Shown one piece after another: positions 38,165-49,726 of a DNA stretch of 64,000 bases (the first letter of the stretch is position 1; each line of letters begins with the position of its first letter). The stretch spans positions 1,488,001 through 1,552,000 of the forward strand of contig NZ_CP010797.1 of assembly GCF_000954115.1 (NCBI RefSeq). Reading direction: 5' to 3'. Both the position numbers and the translations under genes were made by a program. A model generated the notes under the pieces. The model had not been told where the DNA came from. It made no database searches and saw only the letters and a list, made by a program, of their open reading frames with translations. Origin of the DNA: Rhodococcus sp. B7740 (GTDB lineage Bacteria > Actinomycetota > Actinomycetes > Mycobacteriales > Mycobacteriaceae).

Positions 38165-38298
38165 GTTCTGGTGGAGCCTTTCGAAAGTTGGTCACGGCGC
38201 AATTCAGCGGTTCGCACGGCATGCGAGCCCGGTTTTGCGTTGAGGGTTGTTGTGACCGCCGCGCGGTACGTAACCGGAAGACGGGCGAACAGCTGTTC

Positions 38299-38329
38299 AT
38301 TGTGCCAGACGGGCGGCTCGATCGGTGAA
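38299..38329 (-). promoter_or_regulatory. Candidate promoter for the rpsP cluster
   Basis: Minus strand: CACAAT (38304-38299) as a -10 and TTCACC (38329-38324) as a -35, 19 bases apart. It leaves a leader of about 125 bases before rpsP. Spacing is slightly long and the -35 is moderate, so confidence is limited. Confidence 0.35.
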
Positions 38330-38351
38330 TCGGGCCTGTGGACCCCTCACC

Positions 38352-39182
38352 TCACGCGAACAGGACCACCAGGGCGGGGAGGGTGTTGTTCACCGAGTGC
38401 GCCGTGGTCGACGCGACGATCGAACCGGAACGCATCCGTGCGATGCCGATCGCGAATCCACCCCACAGCAGCACCACGAAGCGCCACCACTCGCGGTGCC
38501 AGATCGCGAACACCACCGCGGTTATCGCCAGGACGACCCATCGATTGCCCAACCAGGCCATGGGCATCGGGCGGGTGCGTTTCTCGAGTGCTCCCCACAG
38601 CATGCCGCGGAACATCGTTTCCTCGCAGATCGGTGCACCGAGCCAGATCCACACGGCCAGAGCGATTTTCCAGCCGACGGTCGTGCCGGTGACGTCGCCG
38701 AGCGGCATCGGATCGTCCAACTCGATACCGGACAACAGAATCAGCGCCAGCAGGAGGCCACCGACCACCGCGACGCCACCCCACGCCAACCCGGATCGGA
38801 GGTGACCGAGGAATTCGGGGGTCGACCTGGGGAGGCCGAAGTCGACGACGGGTCCGTTTCCTCGGGTCATCGAGACGGCCACCGCCACGCCCGCAGCGAG
38901 AAGGCTCGGAATCATGATGCCCACCACGAAGACGGCCGAGGCGTCCGACGTCACGACGAGCCCGAGTATCAGAAATCCCGCCAGGTTGAGCCCCAGCACG
39001 AGCGCCGCGGCCGGCAGTCCCCACCGTTGACCGCTTCTGCGTTCGAGCGCGGCCTGCTCGGCTCGCCAGTAGGTTTCGGACAACCCCGAACCCTGCTGCT
39101 CAATTCGATTCATCGGTGCCATTGCGGCCCAGCTGGGTCGGTTCGGATCGGGCTGTCCTGCATCGCTTCTCGGATCGGTCAC
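38352..39182 (-). CDS. CPBP family intramembrane glutamic endopeptidase
   Basis: 276 residues, about seven to eight membrane helices. The CPBP/Rce1-like motif EETMFRGMLWG gives E-E-x-x-x-R; the following motifs include FAIWHREWWR (His) and a later TTAHSVNN (His-x-x-x-Asn), so the active-site set looks complete. Substrate unknown; relatives process prenylated or bacteriocin-type peptides or regulate proteins in the membrane. The start GTG 39182 overlaps the stop of the amidohydrolase gene (GTGA), so the two are probably coupled. Confidence 0.85.
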   Translation of the reverse strand: MTDPRSDAGQPDPNRPSWAAMAPMNRIEQQGSGLSETYWRAEQAALERRSGQRWGLPAAALVLGLNLAGFLILGLVVTSDASAVFVVGIMIPSLLAAGVAVAVSMTRGNGPVVDFGLPRSTPEFLGHLRSGLAWGGVAVVGGLLLALILLSGIELDDPMPLGDVTGTTVGWKIALAVWIWLGAPICEETMFRGMLWGALEKRTRPMPMAWLGNRWVVLAITAVVFAIWHREWWRFVVLLWGGFAIGIARMRSGSIVASTTAHSVNNTLPALVVLFA

Positions 39183-40294
39183 CCTCGGCCCACCGGCCCG
39201 TTCGTCGTGCGGCCGCGCCGATCGGTCACGCGTCCGCGCAGGATCACCAGCTCCGGATCGGCCAGCACGTCCGGTCCCCCTCGGGGATCGTCGGAGTAGA
39301 CGACCAGATCCGCGGGCGCGCCGTGCTCGAGTCCCTGCCGACCCAGCCACGACCGGGCGTCCCAGCAGGCAGCACCGAGCGCGTCGGTCGGAGAGAGACC
39401 CACGGCGGCCAGCGCGGCTACCTCGTCGGCGATGCGTCCGTGCGCGATCGATCCACCGGCATCGGTACCTGCATAAATGGGAATGCCTGCGTCATGGGCT
39501 CGTCCGACGGTGGCGGCGACGCGTTGGTGGAGCGCCCGCATGTGCCGGGCGTAGACCGGATACCGGGTGGCGGAATCGGCGATGCCGGGGAACGTCTCGA
39601 TGTTGATCAGCGTCGGTACCAGAGCGGTGCCGTGATCGACCATCATCTCGACGGTCTCGTCGGTCAGACCGGTGCCGTGCTCGATGCAGTCGATTCCTGC
39701 CGCAATCAGACCGGGCAGAGCATCCTCGCCGAACACGTGGGCTGTCACCCGCGCTCCCTCGGCGTGGGCGGCAGCGATGGCGTCGACGAGGATCGAGTCG
39801 TTCCACAGTGGCCGGAGGTCTCCCACCGAGCGGTCGATCCAGTCGCCGACGAGCTTGACCCAGCCGTCGCCGAACCGGGCCTGCTGAGCCACCGCCTCGG
39901 GCAGTTGCGATTCGTCCTCGATGTCGATCGCCAGACCCGGGATGTATCGCTTGGGTGATGCGATGTGGCGGCCCGCTCGGATGATGCGAGGTAGGTCCTC
40001 GTACTCGTCCAGGGCGCGTGTGTCGACCGGGGACCCGGCGTCGCGCAGCAGCAGCGCGCCGACGCCTCGCTCGGTCTCGGCCTGTCGGATCGACCCGATC
40101 AGGTCGGTGTGTCCCCCGCCGTATTCGATCCCGACATGGCAGTGGGCGTCGACCAGGCCGGGCAGGACCCACCCGCCGTCGTGGACGAAATCCGCATCCG
40201 CAATGGGCTCGGTGGACAGAACACCGCCCTCGATCCAGAGGTCGATCTCCGTCCCGTCCGGCAGTCCGCGGCCCCGCACCCGCATGGCCGACAC
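39179..40294 (-). CDS. Amidohydrolase family protein
   Basis: 371 residues, metal-dependent TIM-barrel hydrolase. Ligand motifs: DAHCHVG (HxH, near residue 52), a lysine in GWVKLVGDW that could be carboxylated, His in VTAHVFGED, His in CIEHGTGL, and Asp in YAGTDAGGS. It belongs to the imidazolonepropionase/prolidase-like group; the substrate is unknown. GTG 40294 or ATG 40285 may start it. It follows ffh by 10 bases (as Rv2915c follows Rv2916c, by memory) and overlaps the CPBP gene. Confidence 0.85.
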   Translation of the reverse strand: MSAMRVRGRGLPDGTEIDLWIEGGVLSTEPIADADFVHDGGWVLPGLVDAHCHVGIEYGGGHTDLIGSIRQAETERGVGALLLRDAGSPVDTRALDEYEDLPRIIRAGRHIASPKRYIPGLAIDIEDESQLPEAVAQQARFGDGWVKLVGDWIDRSVGDLRPLWNDSILVDAIAAAHAEGARVTAHVFGEDALPGLIAAGIDCIEHGTGLTDETVEMMVDHGTALVPTLINIETFPGIADSATRYPVYARHMRALHQRVAATVGRAHDAGIPIYAGTDAGGSIAHGRIADEVAALAAVGLSPTDALGAACWDARSWLGRQGLEHGAPADLVVYSDDPRGGPDVLADPELVILRGRVTDRRGRTTNGPVGRG

Positions 40295-40304
40295 GTGCGC
40301 GCGC

Positions 40305-41864
40305 TTACTTCTTGGGCAGTTTCAGTTGCGAGAGGTCGATGCCTTCCAGCCCTGGCGGCAACTGGTCGAGGCCCTTGGGCATGGACGACAGATCGGGCAT
40401 TCCCGCCGGCATTCCACCCGGCATGCCGGGGAATCCACCGCGGATCTTCGGCTGCGTCGGACCGCGAGCGCCCTTCTTGCCTTTCTTACCCTTCTTGTTG
40501 TTCCGTACCTGCTTGCGCGCGCCAGGCATGCCCATCCGACCGGCCATGGCCGACATCATCTTGCGAGCCTCGAAGAACCGGTCGACCAGCTGGTTGACGT
40601 CGGAGACCTTGACGCCCGAACCGTTCGCGATACGCAACCGTCGTGACGCGTTGATGATCTTCGGGTCGGTACGTTCCTGCGGCGTCATGCCGCGGATGAT
40701 GGCCTGAACCCGGTCGAGTTGCTTCTCGTCGACGTTGGCGAGTTCTTTCATCTGGCCGGCACCGGGCAGCATGCCCAGCAGGTTTCCGATCGGCCCCATC
40801 TTGCGGACGGCCATCATCTGCTCGAGGAAGTCGTCGAGCGTGAGTTGCCCCGAGCCGATCTTGTTGGCCGTCGCCTCGGCCTGCTCGGCATCGAAGTGCT
40901 GCTCGGCCTGCTCGATGAGGCTCAGCACGTCGCCCATGCCGAGGATGCGGCTCGCCATGCGATCGGGGTGGAAGACGTCGAAATCCTCGAGCTTCTCACC
41001 GGTCGACGCGAACATGATCGGCTGGCCGGTGACCTCGCGGACGCTCAGCGCAGCACCGCCGCGGGCATCGCCGTCGAGCTTGGTGAGTACGACACCGGTG
41101 AAGCCGACGCCGTCACGGAACGCCTCGGCGGTGCTGACGGCGTCCTGACCGACCATCGCATCGAGAACGAACAGTGTCTCGTCCGGCTCGACCGCGTCGC
41201 GAATTCCCGCGGCCTGATTCATCAGCTCGCTGTCGATGCCGAGGCGACCTGCGGTGTCGACGATGACCACGTCGTACTGCTTGCTGCGAGCCTCGGCGAT
41301 GCCGGCCCTGGCAACCTCGACGGGATCCGCTGCCGAGACTCCGAGTGCATTGTCGCCGCCGCCGATGGACGTGCCGGGGTGCGGCGCGAAGACGGCGGCA
41401 CCGGCGCGCTCGCCCACGATCTGCAGCTGGCTCACGGCACCGGGACGCTGAAGGTCGCACGCGACGAGCAGTGGGGTGTGGCCCTGGCCTTTGAGCCATT
41501 TCGCGAGCTTGCCCGCCAGCGTCGTCTTACCCGAACCCTGCAGACCGGCGAGCATGATCACCGTGGGCGGGTTCTTGGCGAAGACGAGCCTGCGAGTCTC
41601 GCCGCCGAGGATGCCGACCAGTTCCTCGTTGACGATCTTGACGACCTGCTGGGCCGGGTTGAGCGCGCCCGAGACCTCGGCACCCTTGGCCCGGACCTTG
41701 ATGCGGTTGATGAATTCACGTACGACGGGCAGTGCCACGTCCGCTTCGAGCAGGGCCAGACGGATCTCACGGGCCGTGGCGTCGATATCCGCGCCGGACA
41801 GTCGACCTTTGCCACGCAGGTCCTTGAGAGTCCCGGTCAACCTGTCGGAAAGGGATTCGAACAC
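40305..41864 (-). CDS. ffh: Signal recognition particle GTPase Ffh
   Basis: 519 residues. Binds signal sequences of nascent membrane proteins and 4.5S RNA, then docks with FtsY. N-domain, then GTPase motifs GLQGSGKTTLAGKLAK, DTAGRLGIDSEL and TKLDGDARGG. The methionine-rich M domain ends in a Met/Gly/Pro-rich tail (GGFPGMPGGMPAGMPDLSS). GTG 41864 (MFESLSDRL) is preferred over GTG 41873 because AGGAG is eight bases upstream of it and this matches the mycobacterial start. Confidence 0.96.
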   Translation of the reverse strand: MFESLSDRLTGTLKDLRGKGRLSGADIDATAREIRLALLEADVALPVVREFINRIKVRAKGAEVSGALNPAQQVVKIVNEELVGILGGETRRLVFAKNPPTVIMLAGLQGSGKTTLAGKLAKWLKGQGHTPLLVACDLQRPGAVSQLQIVGERAGAAVFAPHPGTSIGGGDNALGVSAADPVEVARAGIAEARSKQYDVVIVDTAGRLGIDSELMNQAAGIRDAVEPDETLFVLDAMVGQDAVSTAEAFRDGVGFTGVVLTKLDGDARGGAALSVREVTGQPIMFASTGEKLEDFDVFHPDRMASRILGMGDVLSLIEQAEQHFDAEQAEATANKIGSGQLTLDDFLEQMMAVRKMGPIGNLLGMLPGAGQMKELANVDEKQLDRVQAIIRGMTPQERTDPKIINASRRLRIANGSGVKVSDVNQLVDRFFEARKMMSAMAGRMGMPGARKQVRNNKKGKKGKKGARGPTQPKIRGGFPGMPGGMPAGMPDLSSMPKGLDQLPPGLEGIDLSQLKLPKK

Positions 41865-41957
41865 CGATTGCACTCCTGAGCTAGCCGATCACCGAAAACG
41901 AGCCGAATCCGGCACGGTCACCAGACTAGCGGCAGCACGCCTCGTCGTCGCTGGGGC

Positions 41958-41977
41958 GTTCGACTGTCGTGTCGAAC
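41958..41977 (-). terminator. Inverted repeat after the second M23 gene
   Basis: GTTCGAC (41958-41964) and GTCGAAC (41971-41977), perfect 7-base arms with a 6-base loop, 18 bases past the M23 stop. No U-run. Possible terminator, or an operator for ffh. The arm order is not that of a LexA box. Confidence 0.35.
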
Positions 41978-41994
41978 GTGTCGATGCCGACCGG

Positions 41995-42939
41995 TCAAGC
42001 GTTGCGCGCGGAATCGTTCCACGTCACTGCCACACCCCGGGTGGCGAGCCACTGCGCGGGGTCGACCTTGACGCCGGAGGGATCGTGCACCTCGAAGTGC
42101 AGGTGTGGGCCTGTCGACTGGCCACGGTTGCCGACGGTGGCGATCTGCTCACCGGCCGACACACGCTGGCCGGGATGAACGGAGAAGTCGTTGACGTGTC
42201 CGTAGACCGTCTCGGTGCCGTCGTCGTGCCGCACCTTGACCCAGAGACCGAAGCCGGATGCCGGTCCTGCGTCGGACACGGTGCCGTCGGCGGCGGCGTA
42301 GATGGGCGTTCCGATGGGTGCCGCGATGTCGAGGCCACTGTGCTGGGTGCCCCATCGCGAACCGAAGTTGGAGGTCAATACCCCTGCCACGGGCTGCACT
42401 GTGCCCTTCTTCAGCGAGCGCAGGCTCTCGAGGGGTGACTGAACACCGGCTCCCAGCTGCCCCAGGCCGACATCGTCGAGCCATTGCTGGGCGGCAGCGC
42501 CGGGATCGGCTCCGAATGCGGCCAGTGGGTCGGAGGTCGGTGCGGGTGCTGGTTCCGCAGCGGGCGCGGTTTCGGCAGGCGCGGCCTCGGGTGGTGCGGG
42601 CTGCGACGGCGGAAGCGGGGGCGCGAGCTGTGGGGGTACGAACTGCGGGATCTCGAGTTGGGGTAGCTCGAACTGGGGTAGCTCGAATCCAGCGGGCAGT
42701 AGTCCCTCCGGTACGGCGAACGGGAGTCCGGCTGCGGGTGGCTCCGGAATCGGCGCGGCCGCGGCGGTGCCTGCACCCATCGACGTCGCGCCGACGACGA
42801 TCGCGCCGGTCGCGGCGACGATGGTGGCCGCCCGTCGACCGACGACGGGGCTGTCCGGTACGGCGCGGTGCCTGCCGCCCGTGGGACGCGCTGCGAAGTC
42901 GGTCGGTGTGTGGACGGTCGACCGTCGGTGGGATCCCAC
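41995..42939 (-). CDS. Secreted M23 (LytM) peptidase-domain protein
   Basis: 314 residues from GTG 42939 (MGSHRRSTVH), preceded by GAGAGGC. An unusually long basic N-region (about 35 residues) leads to a hydrophobic segment and a likely cleavage after TAAAA-P (about residue 62). A Pro/Gln/Glu-rich linker with FELPQ/LEIPQ/FVPPQ repeats follows, then the LytM domain with complete zinc motifs HSGLDIAAP and HLHFEVHD. Predicted peptidoglycan endopeptidase or amidase activator in the cell wall. The upstream region carries an inverted-repeat array that probably controls it. An earlier start inside the repeats is not supported. Confidence 0.85.
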   Translation of the reverse strand: MGSHRRSTVHTPTDFAARPTGGRHRAVPDSPVVGRRAATIVAATGAIVVGATSMGAGTAAAAPIPEPPAAGLPFAVPEGLLPAGFELPQFELPQLEIPQFVPPQLAPPLPPSQPAPPEAAPAETAPAAEPAPAPTSDPLAAFGADPGAAAQQWLDDVGLGQLGAGVQSPLESLRSLKKGTVQPVAGVLTSNFGSRWGTQHSGLDIAAPIGTPIYAAADGTVSDAGPASGFGLWVKVRHDDGTETVYGHVNDFSVHPGQRVSAGEQIATVGNRGQSTGPHLHFEVHDPSGVKVDPAQWLATRGVAVTWNDSARNA

Positions 42940-42965
42940 AGTTCGTGCCTCTCGAATGACCAGGA

Positions 42966-43080
42966 GTGGAGCCTGCAGGAACGACATGGTTCCAGCAGTG
43001 TGGAGCCTGCAGGAACGACATGGTTCCAGCAGGAACGATGTGGTTCGAGCAGTGTGGAGTGTGCAGGAACGGCTGAGAGT
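42966..43080. repeat. Array of CTGCAGGAAC-N6-GTTCCAGCAG inverted repeats
   Basis: Two identical 26-base palindromic units (42973-42998, 43007-43032) with arms CTGCAGGAAC and GTTCCAGCAG, spacer GACATG. A third, degenerate unit is centred on GGAACGATGTGGTTCG (43032-43047), and a half-site GGAAC lies at 43066. Distances between GGAAC starts are 34, 20 and 34 bases. The first two units sit in a 34-base direct repeat beginning GTGGAGCCTG. It lies 34-127 bases before the M23 start codon, so it may be an operator array or a series of leader-RNA hairpins. Confidence 0.8.
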
Positions 43081-43196
43081 GTCGTTTCTGCGTGGGGACG
43101 AATGTAACAAATCGGCATCGGCGGCAGTCCCGTCGGCCGGAAGTTCGTGAGAAGTCACCAGCGCGAGTCGGTCTGCTGTCGCATTCCGACCCGCGG

Positions 43197-46068
<2,872 letters not shown>

Positions 46069-46128
46069 TCACAAGACCTCGAGTGCCCGTTGTCGTACGG
46101 TGCAGCGTTCACGTCTATCTCTACCTTG

Positions 46129-47439
46129 TCAGGCGAAATCATATGCAGTCTCGGCGTGCTCGGCCTCGTCGATGCCGTTCGCCTCCTCCTCGTCCGTCAC
46201 GCGCCAGCCGAGAGGCTTGAGCGCGAACGCGATGACCGCGGTGACGATGGCGGTGAAGATCAGCGCGAACAGTGCGATGACGATCTGCACGACGAGCTGC
46301 TTGTAGTCGCCGCCGTAGAACAGGCCGGTCTCGGATCCGAGGAAGCCGATTCCGATGGTTCCCCACAGGCCTGCGACGAGGTGAACGCCCACGACGTCGA
46401 GCGAGTCGTCGTAACCGAACTTGAACTTCAGGCCGACGGCCAGTGCGGAGAGCACACCGGCGATGACACCGAGGATCATGGCTCCGACCGGCGTGAGTGC
46501 GCCTGCGGCCGGGGTGATCGCGACCAGACCTGCAACGATGCCCGAGGCGGCGCCGAGGCTGGTGGCGTGTCCGTCGCGGATGCGCTCGGTGATGAGCCAG
46601 CCCACGATGGCGGCTGCCGTGGCTGCGGTGGTGTTGACCCAGGCCACACCGGCGATTCCGTCGGCCGCGAAGGCGGAACCGGCGTTGAATCCGAACCAGC
46701 CGAACCACAGCAGAGCTGCGCCGAGCATCACGAACGGAAGGTTGTGCGGGCGGTAGGCAACCTTGCCGAAGCCGGCGCGCTTGCCGATGATGATCGCCAG
46801 AATCAGACCGGCGATACCGGCGTTGATGTGCACGACGGTGCCACCGGCGAAGTCGATCGGAGCGACGTTGGCGACGAGTCCGCCTTCACCGTCGTCGGTG
46901 GTGCCGAAGATCATTGCCGCAAGACCGTTCTCGGATCCGGAGAGCAGTCCGCCGCCCCAGACCATGTGTGCGAGCGGGAAGTACGCGAGGGTGACCCAGA
47001 TACCGGCGAAGGCGAGCCAGGTGCCGTACTTGACGCGGCCTGCGATCGAGCCGCTGATCAGTGCGACCGTGATGATGGCGAAGGTGACCTGGAATGCCAC
47101 GTCGATGACGTTGGCGTAGCCCCATGCTCCGACGATGTAGTTGCCGTCCGCGTCGGTGATCGAATCCTTGAGTCCGAAGAACTCGAACGGGTTGGCGAAG
47201 ACTCCGCCGATGTCCTGGGTGCCGTAGGACATCGACCAGCCCCACAGGAAGTAGATGATCGAGACGACGGCCATTGCTCCGAACGACATCATCATCATGT
47301 TCAACACGGACTTCTGCTGCGACATACCGCCGTAGAAGAACGCCAAGCCCGGCGTCATCAGCAGTACCAGCGATGCTGCCATCAGCATCCACGCGGCGTT
47401 GCCGGAGTTGGCCAACATATCCTCGGGACTCACGTACAC
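46129..47439 (-). CDS. amtB: Ammonium transporter AmtB
   Basis: 436 residues, eleven membrane helices. Family marks: FYGGMSQQKSVLNMMMMSF, the signature DFAGGTVVHINAGIAGL with the first pore His, and the second pore His in DVVGVHLVAGLWGT. The C-terminal cytosolic tail (LGWRVTDEEEANGIDEAEH) is the PII contact region. GTG 47439, or GTG 47433 (MSPEDML) which is better spaced from GGAGG, may start it. GlnR-like half-sites lie upstream. Followed by glnB and glnD. Confidence 0.96.
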   Translation of the reverse strand: MYVSPEDMLANSGNAAWMLMAASLVLLMTPGLAFFYGGMSQQKSVLNMMMMSFGAMAVVSIIYFLWGWSMSYGTQDIGGVFANPFEFFGLKDSITDADGNYIVGAWGYANVIDVAFQVTFAIITVALISGSIAGRVKYGTWLAFAGIWVTLAYFPLAHMVWGGGLLSGSENGLAAMIFGTTDDGEGGLVANVAPIDFAGGTVVHINAGIAGLILAIIIGKRAGFGKVAYRPHNLPFVMLGAALLWFGWFGFNAGSAFAADGIAGVAWVNTTAATAAAIVGWLITERIRDGHATSLGAASGIVAGLVAITPAAGALTPVGAMILGVIAGVLSALAVGLKFKFGYDDSLDVVGVHLVAGLWGTIGIGFLGSETGLFYGGDYKQLVVQIVIALFALIFTAIVTAVIAFALKPLGWRVTDEEEANGIDEAEHAETAYDFA

Positions 47440-47520
47440 CCTCCATTCTCCTGCACACCGGTTGGCGCGCCGTTAAGCAAGAAGAGTGGTTTCACGAGGT
47501 TTCATCCGTGACACTCGGGT

Positions 47521-47536
47521 GTTTCGGGCATGTGAA
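47521..47536 (-). promoter_or_regulatory. Candidate GlnR-type site upstream of amtB
   Basis: Minus strand TTCAC-ATGCCC-GAAAC fits the GlnR half-sites (GTNAC-N6-GAAAC) except the first base. It lies 82 bases before GTG 47439. A second GTCAC/GAAAC pair is at 47499-47512 but with a 4-base spacer. Control of amtB-glnB-glnD by GlnR is known in actinobacteria; this site is only a candidate. Confidence 0.35.
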
Positions 47537-47620
47537 CGCATGACCGGATTCTGTTGCAAAAAGGTTTCGTGCTGGCGTTTGTGCTTTTTCCCCGTTTCGC
47601 AGGCCACCCTGCGGGGTCGA

Positions 47621-48973
47621 TCAGCCGAGCAGCGCGTCCACGAACGCACCGGGCTCGAACGGTGCCAGATCGTCGGCACCTTCCCCGAGACCGACGAGCT
47701 TGACGGGCACTCCGAGCTCACGCTGCACCTGAAAAACGATGCCACCCTTCGCGGTTCCGTCGAGCTTGGTCAGCACGACACCTGTGATGTTCACGATCTC
47801 GGCGAAGACACGGGCCTGCGTCAGTCCGTTCTGGCCCACGGTTGCGTCGAGAACGAGCAGAACGTCGTCGACGTGGGCCCTCTTCTCGATGACACGCTTG
47901 ACCTTGCTCAGTTCGTCCATCAGACCCGATTTGGTGTGCAAACGTCCCGCGGTGTCGATGAGAACCACATCGACGCCGTTCTCGATCCCTTTGCTCACCG
48001 CGTCGAAGGCGACCGCAGCCGGATCCGCTGCCTCCTTGCCGCGAACCACCTCGGCACCCACTCGCTCGGCCCAGGTCTGCAGCTGATCGGCCGCAGCAGC
48101 GCGGAACGTGTCGGCGGCACCGAGCAGCACCCGCCGCCCGTCCGCGACCAGCACCCGAGCCAGTTTGCCCGTGGTGGTGGTCTTGCCGGTGCCGTTGACT
48201 CCGACCACCAGCAACACCGCGGGGGCACCGTCGTGTGGCAGAGCACGAATGGACCGGTCGAACTCGGGGTGCAACTGCGCCACGAGAATTTCGCGCAGCA
48301 GGGCCCTGGCATCGGCTTCGGTGCGAATACTGCGGGCCGCCATCTGCTCACGCAGCGTCCGCATGATCTCCGCGGTGGTCGCCGAACCGATATCGGCGAT
48401 CAGCAGGGTGTCCTCGACCTCTTCCCACGAATCCTCGTCCAGGTCGCCGCCGCCGAGCAGTCCCAGCAGACTCTTGCCCACCGCGGACTGAGATCGTGCG
48501 AGCCGCCCACGGAGACGATCGAGCCGGCCCTCGGTCGGGTCGATGGTGTCCAACCGGCGAGGCGCAGGAGCAACGGTGTCTTCCACCGGAGGCTCGGGCG
48601 CAACAGGCTCGGCGACGGTGACATCGGTCGCCGGGGCCTCGGGTTCGAGCACTTCCGGCTCGATCCAGACGGTCTCCGATTCGACCGGTTCGGCGGTGGG
48701 AACCACCGGCGGCGGCTCCACCGGCTTCGGCTCGGCCGGCTTGGGGGCCTTCGGGATCACGGGTTCGGCTGTCGCCGTTCCCTGACTGAACGAGAAACCG
48801 CTGCCCGCGGTGTAGCCACCGGATCTGTCCTTGGTGGCCGCGTCCTCGATTCGCGCCGCCTCGTCCGACTTGAGGGACACTCTCCGACGACGGGAGAGCG
48901 CCAGCCCGACGACGAGGACGACGAGCAGGACGGCAGCGATCGCCGCGACGATGATCCACGCTTGGTTACTCAC
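47621..48973 (-). CDS. ftsY: Signal recognition particle receptor FtsY
   Basis: 450 residues from GTG 48973 (MSNQAWIIVAA). An N-terminal membrane helix (about residues 4-24) and basic RRRR are followed by a ~120-residue acidic Pro/Glu/Val-rich linker. The NG domain comes next, with GVNGTGKTTTTGKLAR, DTAGRLHTKSGL and TKLDGTAKGG. Docks SRP-bound ribosomes at the membrane. GTG 48973 is favoured over ATG 48982 since GAGAGGA lies eight bases before it. Lies 181 bases upstream of amtB and divergent from the PPOX gene. Confidence 0.95.
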   Translation of the reverse strand: MSNQAWIIVAAIAAVLLVVLVVGLALSRRRRVSLKSDEAARIEDAATKDRSGGYTAGSGFSFSQGTATAEPVIPKAPKPAEPKPVEPPPVVPTAEPVESETVWIEPEVLEPEAPATDVTVAEPVAPEPPVEDTVAPAPRRLDTIDPTEGRLDRLRGRLARSQSAVGKSLLGLLGGGDLDEDSWEEVEDTLLIADIGSATTAEIMRTLREQMAARSIRTEADARALLREILVAQLHPEFDRSIRALPHDGAPAVLLVVGVNGTGKTTTTGKLARVLVADGRRVLLGAADTFRAAAADQLQTWAERVGAEVVRGKEAADPAAVAFDAVSKGIENGVDVVLIDTAGRLHTKSGLMDELSKVKRVIEKRAHVDDVLLVLDATVGQNGLTQARVFAEIVNITGVVLTKLDGTAKGGIVFQVQRELGVPVKLVGLGEGADDLAPFEPGAFVDALLG

Positions 48974-49077
48974 GTGGAACATCCTCTCAGGCGATCGTGG
49001 CCGCTCGTCACCGGTGGTGCACCGACCGCGAAAAAGCGCTTCCCGCCCGGGAGTTCGAGTCGATAGCATTCACGGTC

Positions 49078-49710
49078 ATGGAGTGGACCACGGTGCGTGA
49101 CGCCGCCGAGCTGACCGAGATGTTCGGAACGCCGAGCTTCCGAGCCGCGAACAAGGACCGACGCACGCTGCACCCCCTCGACGTGCAGTGGCTCGCTGCC
49201 TCACCGTTCTGCCTCCTCGGAACCTCCGACGCGAGCGGGAGATGCGACGTCTCACCCAAGGGCGATCCGGCCGGCAGTCTGGTGCACGTCCTCGACGACA
49301 CCACGATCGCCCTCGCCGAGCGGCCGGGCAACCGCCGGATGGACGGCTATCGCAACATTCTCGAGAACCCGTTCGTCGGCCTGAACTTCTTCGTCCCCGG
49401 CCGCGGCGACACCCTTCGCATCAACGGTCGCGCGTCCCTGGTCACCGACGCGCCGTTCTTCGACGAGCTTCGGGTCGAGGGTCATCGCCCGATCTTGTGC
49501 CTGGTCGTCGACATCGAGGAAGTGTTCCACCACTGTGCGAAGGCGTTCATGCGGTCCAAGTTGTGGCAGCCCGAGACGTGGGACGCCGACGCCATCCCCG
49601 ATGTCGCCACTCTGACGAAGGCGTTGATTCCGCAGGCTCCCGAGACGGTGGAGGAACTACGCGAGTACTACGGACCGTCCTACGCCGAGCAGCTGTATCC
49701 GAAGCAGTAG
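49078..49710 (+). CDS. Pyridoxamine 5'-phosphate oxidase-fold flavoprotein (DR2398-type)
   Basis: 210 residues. FMN-binding split-barrel of the family sometimes called MSMEG_1061/DR2398. Marks: LGTSDASGRCDVSPKGDPAG, ERPGNRRMDGYRNILENP and HHCAKAFMRSKLWQP, which are diagnostic of this group. Probably an FMN- or F420-dependent reductase; the substrate is unknown. ATG 49078. It lies alone on the plus strand between ftsY and smc; its stop is 16 bases from the convergent smc stop. Confidence 0.82.
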   Translation: MEWTTVRDAAELTEMFGTPSFRAANKDRRTLHPLDVQWLAASPFCLLGTSDASGRCDVSPKGDPAGSLVHVLDDTTIALAERPGNRRMDGYRNILENPFVGLNFFVPGRGDTLRINGRASLVTDAPFFDELRVEGHRPILCLVVDIEEVFHHCAKAFMRSKLWQPETWDADAIPDVATLTKALIPQAPETVEELREYYGPSYAEQLYPKQ

Positions 49711-49726
49711 CTGCGGCGGACGAACC

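Noticed and set aside
41958..41977. SOS (LexA) box
   Set aside because: The actinobacterial LexA box has TCGAAC first and GTTCGA second; here the arms are GTTCGAC then GTCGAAC with a 6-base spacer, the opposite arrangement.
42973..43070. CRISPR array or transposon end at the repeat cluster
   Set aside because: Repeat distances are irregular (34, 20, 34), there are too few units, spacers are not unique 30-mers, and no cas or transposase gene is present.
42940..43196. ydaO (c-di-AMP) riboswitch before the M23 gene
   Set aside because: Such riboswitches do precede cell-wall hydrolase genes in actinobacteria, but the conserved core is not visible and the region is filled by the palindrome array.
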